Part shown: piece by piece, positions 17,350-25,605 of the stretch
Position numbering within the stretch: position 1 is the stretch's first letter
Layout: each line of letters opens with the position of its first letter
From: SKKC01 sp046542845
Lineage (GTDB): Bacteria > Spirochaetota > Spirochaetia > DSM-27196 > SKKC01
Direction of reading: 5' to 3'
Assembly: GCA_046542845.1 (NCBI GenBank)
Contig: JBKHAN010000002.1
Location: 39,360-103,359 of the forward strand
Length of the DNA: 64,000 nucleotides
The notes under the pieces: generated by a model
Seen by the model: the letters and a program-made list of their open reading frames with translations, nothing else
What the model was told of the DNA's origin: nothing
The model's database searches: none
Translations under genes and position numbers: made by a program

Positions 17350-17942
17350 TACATCTGCTCCAGAAAGCGTGTAAGTCCGCCTATGAGCATTTCAAACGAA
17401 AGCGTGACCAGTATCATGCCCATAAGTCGCTCGATTGCGACAAGAAAGCTCGATCCCAGCCGACGGCGCAGTCTGTCGGCGGATACAAGAATCAGGCAGG
17501 ATGCGAGCCATGCGAGAAATAGAGCCAGAAACCACACCGGCACACGCTCAGGATGCTGGGTCGCGATCAGCATTACCGTAGCGATCGATGAAGGGCCCGC
17601 GATAAGCGGTACGGCCAGGGGTACGACAATGGGATCGCTGTGCGGAACGCCGCCCGCGATACTGTTTTCGGCGCTCGGGAATATCATCTTGATTGCGATC
17701 AGAAAAAGCACCACGCCGCCCCCCATGCTGAGGCTTGCTTCGGAGATCTGAAGGCCGTTGAGGAGAAGGCGTCCGAAAAAGAGAAAGAGGGTCAGCACGC
17801 CCAACGCAATGAGCATCTCACGGAGAATAACCAGGCGGCGGCGCCTGTCGTCGACATTCCGCAACACCGAGATAAACAGGGGTATATTGCCAAGAGAATC
17901 CATGACCAGGAACAGCGTCAGGGCTGCGGAAAACAGCGTCAT
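17349..17942 (-). CDS. MarC-family integral membrane protein
   Basis: The 197 residues contain six predicted membrane helices with the family opening LFLVMDSLGNIPLFISVL and the central VVPLAVPLIAGPSSIATVML motif. MarC proteins are inner-membrane proteins of unknown transport function; the old link to multiple antibiotic resistance was not confirmed. It is first of a two-gene unit with the Nudix hydrolase and follows the 17955-19073 gene by 12 bases, so the three may form one transcript. Confidence 0.9.
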   Translation of the reverse strand: MTLFSAALTLFLVMDSLGNIPLFISVLRNVDDRRRRLVILREMLIALGVLTLFLFFGRLLLNGLQISEASLSMGGGVVLFLIAIKMIFPSAENSIAGGVPHSDPIVVPLAVPLIAGPSSIATVMLIATQHPERVPVWFLALFLAWLASCLILVSADRLRRRLGSSFLVAIERLMGMILVTLSFEMLIGGLTRFLEQM

Positions 17943-17954
17943 TGCTCAGACCTC

Positions 17955-19073
17955 TCAGGTTCGGCTCACCAAGTAATCGGGACTCAGGGCAAGGTTGATG
18001 CGTGCTGCGAGCCCGAGCGTTTCCCCATAGGTAAGCCGTCCAACCGGCACCTGTACGCCAATTACATCGCCGGCATCGGATCGTGCCGGTTCTATGCCCC
18101 GTGCGCGCTGTATCTCATTCTCTCCAACACCCGGAAAGACGAGATAACGCTCGGGGCGATCCGGATTCAGCGCAACCACACATCGATCGACCGAGTGCCG
18201 GGGGAGCGTCAGGTGGACTCCCTTCCACCGCGTTTCGAGTTCGAACACGTCCTCGGAGATAAGAAGATCAAACTCCTGCCGTTGTATGCGGGTCAGACGA
18301 TACAATAGCCGGAGCGTTCCGGCGCCGACTAGTAGAAACAGGATGTTCTGCAGGGTGTCGCTTATCTCGGGTGACACAGCCCATACCACCAGCACGAGAC
18401 TCAGCACCGACATGAGGCGAAACCTGACCGCGCGCCCGAATGCACGCGGTCGCCACGTCAGATTGACGACATGCCCGCTTTGGTATTCGCGCAGCAGTCC
18501 GGCGGTTGGATCATGAAAGCCGGATGTAGTAACAGGTGCCGCCACGTAGAGGTCGCCATCATCTTTCTGGGGATGATCCTGAAGACCGACCTGAGACGGG
18601 AAGTCCCGCGTTATCGGTTTTTCGGTCCCAGCGATGCGAAAACTCAACGTGCCACCGCCCTGCAGATGGACCCGTACCGGCACCCTGCCGCGAAAACCGG
18701 GTTCACCGATCTCGACAAAGTGCACCGAGTCGTAATCGAGCGCTACCGTCGGCATGGACCGTACAAAAAACGATTCCTGCAGGATCAACTGTCGCGAGAC
18801 GAGGTCAAACTCCAGAGTCGCAGGAGGTCGCGAGTCGAAAAGAATCGAAAAGCCCAGACAAAGGAGCGCGAGACCGGTTCCGCTGGCAGCCTGCATAAGA
18901 TGGGGCTCCATGAATCGGCTCGTCGCGTAGAGCCCCGCGAAGACACCAATGAAACCGCCGACAACCAGGATGCTTCCCGCTGCCGAATACGGTTGCGGCG
19001 CACAGGGCAGCGCAACCGCGCCGGGGGTTATCGAATCGCCATCGTCTACCGGTACAGCACGTTCATCGCTCAT
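17955..19073 (-). CDS. Membrane protein of unknown function, four predicted helices
   Basis: The start is taken at the ATG at 19073 (MSDERAVPVDD), giving 372 residues; a 19-codon extension upstream is unlikely. Two membrane helices lie near residues 31-75 (AGSILVVGGFIGVFAGLYAT, and GTGLALLCLGFSILF) and two more near 225-265 (LMSVLSLVLVVWAVSP, TLQNILFLLVGAGTLRLLYR). Soluble beta-rich segments follow each pair (TLEFDLVSRQLILQES; EFDLLISEDVFELETRWKG), so each half looks like the same plan repeated, perhaps a duplicated domain similar to bacterial PH-like membrane proteins. Function unknown. It lies 66 bases after the end of the PEP carboxylase gene. Confidence 0.72.
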   Translation of the reverse strand: MSDERAVPVDDGDSITPGAVALPCAPQPYSAAGSILVVGGFIGVFAGLYATSRFMEPHLMQAASGTGLALLCLGFSILFDSRPPATLEFDLVSRQLILQESFFVRSMPTVALDYDSVHFVEIGEPGFRGRVPVRVHLQGGGTLSFRIAGTEKPITRDFPSQVGLQDHPQKDDGDLYVAAPVTTSGFHDPTAGLLREYQSGHVVNLTWRPRAFGRAVRFRLMSVLSLVLVVWAVSPEISDTLQNILFLLVGAGTLRLLYRLTRIQRQEFDLLISEDVFELETRWKGVHLTLPRHSVDRCVVALNPDRPERYLVFPGVGENEIQRARGIEPARSDAGDVIGVQVPVGRLTYGETLGLAARINLALSPDYLVSRT

Positions 19074-19139
19074 TAGGTGTATAGTATAGACACAGCGAGG
19101 GAAAAACGCGACCCCGAAGCCGGCGAGCAATTCGGCGCA

Positions 19140-21833
19140 TTATACGGCGTTGCGACTCGCGTTCACGTTTGCGGCCAGACTTTTCACGATAAGCTTCTCG
19201 AAAGAAACCGCTTCGTCGTCGGAGTACTCCTTATCCCCTGCGTCGCGCGCGCGCAGCTGGTCCAGCGCGTATCGCTGTATGACGAGAGACGGGAACACGA
19301 CCTGCTCGCGCAGTTCTATCGAACGGCGGATAACCGGATCGTTTTCGAGCAGAAACGACTGGCCCGAAACGTTCTTTATTTCCTGTATCGTGAGCTGCGC
19401 CTCCTCGAATACCATGGTCCAGATTTCGCCGAATCGTTTGTCGCGCTGGATGTAATGGGTCAGCGAGAAGCGGGTTTTCTGCAGCGCCTGCATTGCGTTT
19501 TCGACGAGGGTACGGAAGAAAAGGCTTCGCCGGTACAGATTCCGTATTTCGTCTTCGCGGCCGTTCTGCCGAATCATGGAAAGGCCGGTTCCCAGGCCGT
19601 AAAACCCGGGAACATTCTGCTTCAGCTGACTCCATGCCCCGACGAATGGAATGGCCCGAAGGTCCGAAAAGCTGAATTCCGAGCTCGTGCTGCGCGATGT
19701 CGGCCGACTTCCGATATTGGTCATGCCGTAATACTGCAGCGGACTGCACTCAAGCAGGTAGGCGATAAAATCAGGGTGCGCTTTCAGGTTCCGATACGCC
19801 GTGTTGCACTTCGCCGACAGCTCGTCGAGCAACGCTCGATCCTCCACGCCGAGGTCGTAGACATCCTCCGGGAACAGGGCTGCATCCACGCCCGCCGAAA
19901 CGAGTTGCTCCATGTTGTGAGTCGCCGCCGGCGGCGTCCCGTATTTGCTCGATATGGTCTGCCCCTGTATCGTCAGATGCAGTTCGCGGCTTTCGATATT
20001 ACGCCCGAGGCTCCGGTAAAACTTGTGCGTATTCCCCCCGCCCCGCGCCGGTGGTCCCCCGCGGCCGTCGAAAAAGACGACGCGAAAGCCATGCCTGCGC
20101 GATACATCGGTCAACTCCTGCTTGGCCCGGAAAATCTTCCAGTTGGCGGTCATATAACCGCCGTCCTTTGTGCCGTCGGAAAAGCCGAGCATTATGGTCT
20201 GCGTACTGTGCCTCGAAGAGAGGTGCTTTCTGTACAGCGGCATGCTGTAGAGCGTGTCCATGACCTCACGAGCGCGTTCGAGGTCGTCAACGGTCTCAAA
20301 CAGCGGAACTATGTCCAGCGAACTTTCTGCCGCCGACCACCCCGCGAGCTGAGCCAGGAGCCACACTTCCATGACGTTGGCCGCATTCCGGGTGTTGCTG
20401 ATAATGTACCGATGAACCCCGCGCTCGCCGTTCAGGTGCTGTATGGATCGCGCAGCGCGCAGACTCTGAATGGTGTCGCGACTCACTCCCTCATCAAGAT
20501 CATCCAGGATTTCCCGGTCGAGGGGAAAAAGGTCCGAGAGCTCTTCGACAAGCGCAAGTCGCTCGCCGACTCCAAGGTCGGTGTACGAGCGACGGCTGCC
20601 GGTCGAAGAGAGCGTCTGTATGGGCTGTCCTTTATCGCTGCAGTACTGAGCGAGGAGATCGACGAGCGAGGTCACCAGACGTTCGTGCACCCGGCTGTCC
20701 TGGCGTATGTCCATGGTAGCAAAATGAAACCCGAAGATACGCACGCGATAGATCAGCTCGTTCACCAGCTCGACGTACAAGCCACCGTGGCGAGACTGTA
20801 TCTGTTCGCGAAGCGAGGTAAGGTCGCGGAGAAACGCGTCAGCCGAATCGTAGCCGAGATCGGCGCGGTCCTCACAGCCCGACGCGTCGTCGGCACCCTC
20901 ACCGTGGCGCACAATGAAGGGGTGCAGCGTAAAATCGAGGCGTTCGTGTATCGCCTCCACCTGCTCGACGACGCCGTCGAATGTGAGTCGTCGGAGAAGC
21001 GCCTGCATATCGTTCAGATACAGCGCGAGGATGCGGGCTCGCAGCGTGTGTCCGATCTGCACGGTCAGCTCGCTCGTAACAAAGGGGTTGCCGTCACGGT
21101 CCCCGCCGGGCCAGAACCCGAGCTCGAGCGACGAACTCAGTGCGAGCGCGTCGGTTTCGCTCAGAGCGGTCGCCTCAAGCAGCCTGCGATGGATATCGGG
21201 TATGGTGTGATAAAACACGTTCTCCATGAACCAGAGCAAACTCTTCGCTTCATCGTAGGGAGTCGGCTTTTCCTTGTTCTTGAATCTCGTCATGCCCATC
21301 TGAAGCAAAAGGTCATGGACGCGCCGAATGTCGTTCACGTCGAGTGCGTCGCTGAGATCGGTAATGATGCCGAGAATCTCGTCCGGATAAAACTGCGTGG
21401 GATGCGCGGTCAGGACCAGGCGCACGCGGTATTCGCGAAGAATCTCCGTGAGCTCCTGCTGACGCTGTTTACTCTCTACCCGGCTCACGAGCTCACGAAG
21501 GCTGCCGGGCCCTTCCACGTCGCGTATTCTGGAGTACGCAGCATCTTCGAGGGCGTCAAACAGGACGACCTGTCGTTCGACAAGCTGCATGAACCGGAAG
21601 AGCATTCCGGTTCGCTCCTCGGCGCTTGCACCGGACATTTTCTCACGAAAAAAGCCCTCGACAGCCTCCACAGGTGTTTTCCCGCGCTCAAGCTGCTCGC
21701 TGACGTCGGCAGCGAAAATCGGCAGCATAAGCCCTGCGTCCGTGACGCCTTCAAACGGCAGAGTCAGAAACATGCCGTTGAAGACGTGATACTTCATGAC
21801 AACGTGCTCTTCGAAGGCTGTCAGACTATCCAT
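19140..21833 (-). CDS. ppc: Phosphoenolpyruvate carboxylase
   Basis: At 897 residues this is the usual bacterial length. It adds bicarbonate to PEP to make oxaloacetate, feeding the TCA cycle genes nearby. Seen: catalytic VLTAHPTQ, the PEP-binding GGDRDGNP motif and the FFDGRGGPPARGGG loop. The enzyme normally ends in RNTG, whose last residue reaches the active site, but here the end reads NASRNAV, a notable change. It is last in a minus-strand run (pncA, hydrolase, ppc), starting three bases after the hydrolase stop, with GGAG before the ATG. A 947-residue open frame on the opposite strand is a shadow. Confidence 0.95.
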   Translation of the reverse strand: MDSLTAFEEHVVMKYHVFNGMFLTLPFEGVTDAGLMLPIFAADVSEQLERGKTPVEAVEGFFREKMSGASAEERTGMLFRFMQLVERQVVLFDALEDAAYSRIRDVEGPGSLRELVSRVESKQRQQELTEILREYRVRLVLTAHPTQFYPDEILGIITDLSDALDVNDIRRVHDLLLQMGMTRFKNKEKPTPYDEAKSLLWFMENVFYHTIPDIHRRLLEATALSETDALALSSSLELGFWPGGDRDGNPFVTSELTVQIGHTLRARILALYLNDMQALLRRLTFDGVVEQVEAIHERLDFTLHPFIVRHGEGADDASGCEDRADLGYDSADAFLRDLTSLREQIQSRHGGLYVELVNELIYRVRIFGFHFATMDIRQDSRVHERLVTSLVDLLAQYCSDKGQPIQTLSSTGSRRSYTDLGVGERLALVEELSDLFPLDREILDDLDEGVSRDTIQSLRAARSIQHLNGERGVHRYIISNTRNAANVMEVWLLAQLAGWSAAESSLDIVPLFETVDDLERAREVMDTLYSMPLYRKHLSSRHSTQTIMLGFSDGTKDGGYMTANWKIFRAKQELTDVSRRHGFRVVFFDGRGGPPARGGGNTHKFYRSLGRNIESRELHLTIQGQTISSKYGTPPAATHNMEQLVSAGVDAALFPEDVYDLGVEDRALLDELSAKCNTAYRNLKAHPDFIAYLLECSPLQYYGMTNIGSRPTSRSTSSEFSFSDLRAIPFVGAWSQLKQNVPGFYGLGTGLSMIRQNGREDEIRNLYRRSLFFRTLVENAMQALQKTRFSLTHYIQRDKRFGEIWTMVFEEAQLTIQEIKNVSGQSFLLENDPVIRRSIELREQVVFPSLVIQRYALDQLRARDAGDKEYSDDEAVSFEKLIVKSLAANVNASRNAV

Positions 21834-21836
21834 GAA

Positions 21837-22481
21837 TTACTCCGTGAGATAGCGCAGATACCAGTCAATCGCATGCGCGGCGACCTGGGCAAGCGCACCT
21901 TCCTCTTCAAAAAGATGTGATGCATCGGGAACAATGCGTAGATCTTTCGGCCCGTTCAGCTGCTCCATCGCCCGCTCGTTATACTGCCGAATCTGATAAT
22001 CGAACCCGCCGACGACGAGCAGGCTTGGAACCCGAATGCGCTTCAGGTCGCTGAGCACGAGATCCGGTCTGCCCCCGCGGCTGACCACGGCCTTCACGTC
22101 AGGCTTGCCCGTCGTTATGACCTTGAATGCCGCGGCACTTCCGGTGCTCGATCCGAAATAGCCAACAGGCAGCTTCGAAGCCCAATCCTGGGCTCGTACC
22201 CAGTCGGTCGTCTCCGACAGTCTCCCGGCCATGAGGCCAATATCGAAGCGATTGTCAGGATCTTCGTCTTCTTCGGCGGTCAGAAGGTCGAAGAGCAGTG
22301 ATCCGATGCCGGCGTCCGAGAGCTGTTGCGCCACAAAACGGTTACGCGGACTCATGCGACTCGACCCGGTTCCGTGCGAAAAAATCACAAGGCCAACTGC
22401 ACTGTCCGGCAGATAGAGACTACCCGGGAGACGGACATTCGGAAGCGATATTTCCAGATCCCGAGACGATTCGTCGCTCAT
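21837..22481 (-). CDS. Alpha/beta hydrolase of the dienelactone-hydrolase-like group
   Basis: A 214-residue cytosolic protein. The nucleophile elbow is GSSTG with S112; a following GGFDYQ aspartate and a DASHLFEE histidine complete the usual triad. The oxyanion region is FSHGTGSS. Short proteins of this sort often occur beside phosphoribosyltransferase domains and have no settled substrate. The start overlaps the pncA stop by four bases (ATGA), implying coupled translation, and ppc begins three bases after the end. Confidence 0.85.
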   Translation of the reverse strand: MSDESSRDLEISLPNVRLPGSLYLPDSAVGLVIFSHGTGSSRMSPRNRFVAQQLSDAGIGSLLFDLLTAEEDEDPDNRFDIGLMAGRLSETTDWVRAQDWASKLPVGYFGSSTGSAAAFKVITTGKPDVKAVVSRGGRPDLVLSDLKRIRVPSLLVVGGFDYQIRQYNERAMEQLNGPKDLRIVPDASHLFEEEGALAQVAAHAIDWYLRYLTE

Positions 22482-23119
22482 GCCTTGAGATCCGTCGACT
22501 GTATGTACCCGACGTTTCGCTCCTGCATGCTTCGGCGCGCGGTCTGTACGGACCCCTGCGGAATATCCACGCCCCGGGTGCAGTCGGCGATTACAAAGGT
22601 CTCGAAGCCGCAGCCCACCGAATCCTCAGCGGAGAAGCGAACACAGAAATCCTCTGCGAGACCCGCGATGTACACCTTCTGTATCCCGAGTCCCCTCAGA
22701 TAACCCTCAAGCCCCGTAGGGGTCGTATGGTCGTTTTCGAAGAACGCGGAATAGCTGTCAAGCTCTGCCGACGTTCCTTTGTGCAGAATCAGGTTAACAG
22801 GTTTCCGATCGAGGTCCGGGTGGAAATCGGCTCCGGGGGTCCCCTGAACACAGTGCACGGGCCACAATTGCTGCTGTATGCCGTTGTACGTAACGGTATC
22901 CCCGGGGGTGCCGCCGGGGTGCGCCTCCGCGAAACTCACATGCCCCGAAGGGTGCCAGTCACGAGTAGCAACGACAAGCGGAAAACGGTGCATGAGAGAG
23001 TTGATACGCGGAATGATCGTGTCTCCATAGTCCACTGCAAGAGACCCCCCCGGGCAGAAGTCGTTCTGAACATCAATAATCAGGAGGACAGAGTCTGTCC
23101 GGTCAATCCGTTCTTTCAT
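22478..23119 (-). CDS. pncA: Nicotinamidase
   Basis: A 213-residue enzyme of the isochorismatase superfamily that converts nicotinamide to nicotinate for NAD salvage. The catalytic triad is D16 (IIDVQNDF), K114 (HKGT) and C159 (GLAEDFCV). The metal site D54, H56 and H60 (RDWHPSGH) is specific to nicotinamidases and separates this protein from the shorter relative at 53996. NAD synthetase is encoded elsewhere in the window at 32737. It lies 92 bases after the CysRS-like paralogue. Confidence 0.93.
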   Translation of the reverse strand: MKERIDRTDSVLLIIDVQNDFCPGGSLAVDYGDTIIPRINSLMHRFPLVVATRDWHPSGHVSFAEAHPGGTPGDTVTYNGIQQQLWPVHCVQGTPGADFHPDLDRKPVNLILHKGTSAELDSYSAFFENDHTTPTGLEGYLRGLGIQKVYIAGLAEDFCVRFSAEDSVGCGFETFVIADCTRGVDIPQGSVQTARRSMQERNVGYIQSTDLKA

Positions 23120-23211
23120 GGAATGAGACTACTAATTATCCCGGGTACTGAAAAGACCGACCCGTACACGCGTACCATCCACCGTCAGGAAGCTGCTTCA
23201 TGGTGTTCGCT

Positions 23212-24492
23212 TTATCCGAGTATCTGCAGGACTTCGTCCATGTTCCTCAGGCTTTGTGCGATGTGGCGCCGCGTGGTGTCGTCGAGTGACGCCGGCGAGA
23301 GTCTCGCGAGCACCGCGTTCACCGAATCAATCGCGCGACCGGCCGACAGGTCGTCGTTCATTCCCTCTTCGAACGCGCTGCTAAGCTGCGTCGCCGGGTG
23401 CTCAGGCGGAAGTTCCGGCAGGTCACCGGGCTCATCGGGAAGACGCTCGGCCTGCACAACGTCGTTGATGCGTGCGCGCAGGGTGTCAAGGAAGGCGGCG
23501 GTGCTTTTCATAGCCTCGGCGGTAAAGTTCATGCGCGAGCGATAATGAACCGACATGAGCATGTATCGCAGGTGTCGCGGCTCGTATCCCGCGTCGATCA
23601 GGTGCTCCGGATAGGTAACGTTACCCGCGCTTTTGCTCATGACTTCGCCGTCTATATACAGGTGTTCCCCGTGAAGAAAATAGCGTGCGAAATCCTTCCC
23701 GGTGTACGCTTCCATAACGGCAATATTATAGTCGTGGTGCCGGTACAGATTATCGATACCACCGCACTGTATGTCGATCTGGTCCCCCAGATTTTCGATG
23801 ATCATGGCGGGGTCCTGAATGTTCCAGCCCGGTCTCCCGCGTCCGATGACGGTGTCCCAGGACGATCCCTCCGGCATTACCCCACCCCGATGTTCGGGAT
23901 GCCAGAGTACAAAATCGCCGAGGTTCCATCGACGCCCCTCGTAGGTATCGAAGCCGAACCGTACACTTCGTTTCGGCATGCGGCGTGTATCGAGGCCATA
24001 CAGGCGGCCGAAATTTTTCACGCTCACCGGCCGAAAATAGTATTTCCCGTCGTGCTCGTACGCAAAGCCGTCGGCGACGAGTTTCTGTATCATCCTGACG
24101 GCGGTTTCAACCGACTCGGTTGCCCGCGGAATCTTCTCCGGGAGCTTGAGCTTCAGGAGTGCGGTCTCGTCGAAAAAGTGATCCTGCACCGAACCGGTAA
24201 TCGCCTGTATGCTTTCGCCCGCTCCCGCTGCTTCGGAGACGGTCTTGTCCTCGACGTCGGTAAAATTGATGACCCGGTGCACCGTATACCCCAGGTACTC
24301 AAGATAGCGCACCAGAAGGTCTTCGTAGGTAAAGCTGCGGTAGTTTCCGATATGCGGTCGACGATAGGTCGACGGACCACAGGTGAATATTCGCACCGTG
24401 CCTGCTTCCCGGGGCCGAAACAGTTCTTTTTTTCGACCGAGCGTATTGGTAAGGGTGAGGCATTCTCGCGTGCTTTGCATAGAGCACAGCAT
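23212..24492 (-). CDS. Cysteinyl-tRNA-synthetase-like paralogue with incomplete zinc site
   Basis: A 426-residue class I synthetase fold clearly related to the canonical CysS of this window (shared TCGPSTYRRPHIGN, LEYLGYTVHRVINFTDVEDK, GRGRPGWNIQDPAM). The nucleotide site is kept: HIGN at 47-50 and MSKSAG at 285-290, with Val in place of the first Lys of KMSKS. Of the four cysteine-reading zinc ligands only C38 and H252 remain; the other two are D227 and N256. The pocket histidines are N224 and Q242. It is therefore unlikely to activate cysteine by the usual mechanism. It may use another amino acid or acceptor, as MshC-type ligases do, though MshC itself keeps the zinc ligands. Confidence 0.85.
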   Translation of the reverse strand: MLCSMQSTRECLTLTNTLGRKKELFRPREAGTVRIFTCGPSTYRRPHIGNYRSFTYEDLLVRYLEYLGYTVHRVINFTDVEDKTVSEAAGAGESIQAITGSVQDHFFDETALLKLKLPEKIPRATESVETAVRMIQKLVADGFAYEHDGKYYFRPVSVKNFGRLYGLDTRRMPKRSVRFGFDTYEGRRWNLGDFVLWHPEHRGGVMPEGSSWDTVIGRGRPGWNIQDPAMIIENLGDQIDIQCGGIDNLYRHHDYNIAVMEAYTGKDFARYFLHGEHLYIDGEVMSKSAGNVTYPEHLIDAGYEPRHLRYMLMSVHYRSRMNFTAEAMKSTAAFLDTLRARINDVVQAERLPDEPGDLPELPPEHPATQLSSAFEEGMNDDLSAGRAIDSVNAVLARLSPASLDDTTRRHIAQSLRNMDEVLQILG

Positions 24493-24513
24493 ACTGAAGC
24501 GCTTGGTAAACGT

Positions 24514-25605
24514 CTACGGCGCGGGTGGTGCGTCGCGTTCGCGGCGATGCTCGGGCATAAGGCTCGCGCGCATTCGCGGGAGGTGATCCGGATATGTCCG
24601 GGCGGCCCAGGTAATCAGGCCTTCACGTACGTTACAGCGAAGATCCCAGAGCGACGGAGCATCCGCAGCGCTCACCAGTGCGCGGAGCTCCATGCACCAG
24701 GTCTGCGCCTCGGTGACCTGCACAATACCCACACGACCATCCCACAAGCTTTCTTTACTCAGAATACGGGTCAGTTCCAAGCGCACCTCATTGACCGGGA
24801 CATCGTAGTCCACATACAGGAATACCGTGCCGATAAGCTCGCTCGTTACGCGGGTCCAGTTCTGAAAGGGTTTCTCCAGGAAGTAACTGCACGGCAGGAC
24901 CATTCGTCGCTGATCCCATATCCGCAACACGACATAGGTTATCGTGATCTCCTCGACCTTACCCCACTCGCCTTCGGCGATCAGGACGTCGTCGAGGCGA
25001 ATCGGTTGCGTAATGGCAAGCTGCAGCCCACTGAGAATAAGACCGAGCGATCGCTGCGCCGCGAGTCCTATTATGATCCCGGCTACACCCGCTCCGGCGA
25101 GGAGCGTCGCTCCGACCTGCCGAACCGGTTCAAAACTCAACAAGCCCATTGATATCCCGAGCAGGAGGACGACGACGATCCCAATCTGGCGAATCACGCG
25201 GACCTGCGTATGGACCTTCCGTGCTTTGAGATTGTCCCGCACGGCGAACGGATTCTTGTGCGAGACGTAGGCTTCCAGAACGTAGAACTGGTTTGCGCAC
25301 AGCCAGGTTACCAGTGTGACAAAGAGGAGCGACACCAGATGTTCGAGCAGCTCCATGTGCGCATCCGGCAGCTCAAGCAGAGGAATCGCAGCTGAAACTG
25401 CAATCAGCGGCAGAAACCAAATCGCCGGACGCCCCACGTAGCGCACCAGAATCGCTGCAAGCGGCTTGTCGGCACCGGCAAACACCCGCCCGACAACGTA
25501 GCGGACGAGAAGGGAAAGGAAGACCGCGGCAGTCGCGATCAATGTAAGCACGGCCCAGGGTCCTAAAACCTCGAACACGTCTTCCACGATCGCTACCGGG
25601 GTCAC
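24514..25605 (-). CDS. MscS-family mechanosensitive channel with longer N-terminal membrane region
   Basis: The 363 residues contain four or more helices before the conserved core. The pore helix reads GATLLAGAGVAGIIIGLAAQ, followed by RLDDVLIAEGEWGKVEEITI (beta domain) and a cytoplasmic domain ending in an Arg/Pro-rich tail. The KARKVHTQ linker and RIWDQRRMVLPCSYF segment match the larger MscS-like proteins of unknown gating behaviour. Its start overlaps the stop of the M16C peptidase gene by four bases. Second MscS homologue in the window. Confidence 0.9.
   Translation of the reverse strand: MTPVAIVEDVFEVLGPWAVLTLIATAAVFLSLLVRYVVGRVFAGADKPLAAILVRYVGRPAIWFLPLIAVSAAIPLLELPDAHMELLEHLVSLLFVTLVTWLCANQFYVLEAYVSHKNPFAVRDNLKARKVHTQVRVIRQIGIVVVLLLGISMGLLSFEPVRQVGATLLAGAGVAGIIIGLAAQRSLGLILSGLQLAITQPIRLDDVLIAEGEWGKVEEITITYVVLRIWDQRRMVLPCSYFLEKPFQNWTRVTSELIGTVFLYVDYDVPVNEVRLELTRILSKESLWDGRVGIVQVTEAQTWCMELRALVSAADAPSLWDLRCNVREGLITWAARTYPDHLPRMRASLMPEHRRERDAPPAP

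Noticed and set aside
19077..21920. Plus-strand open frame of 947 codons covering ppc
   Set aside because: It is the antisense shadow of PEP carboxylase. The protein is rich in Arg, His and Val with no domain, while the minus-strand frame has every PEPC motif.
23398..25152. Plus-strand open frame of 584 codons
   Set aside because: It crosses two real minus-strand genes (the CysRS paralogue and an MscS channel) and has no recognisable motif; a shadow of biased codon use.
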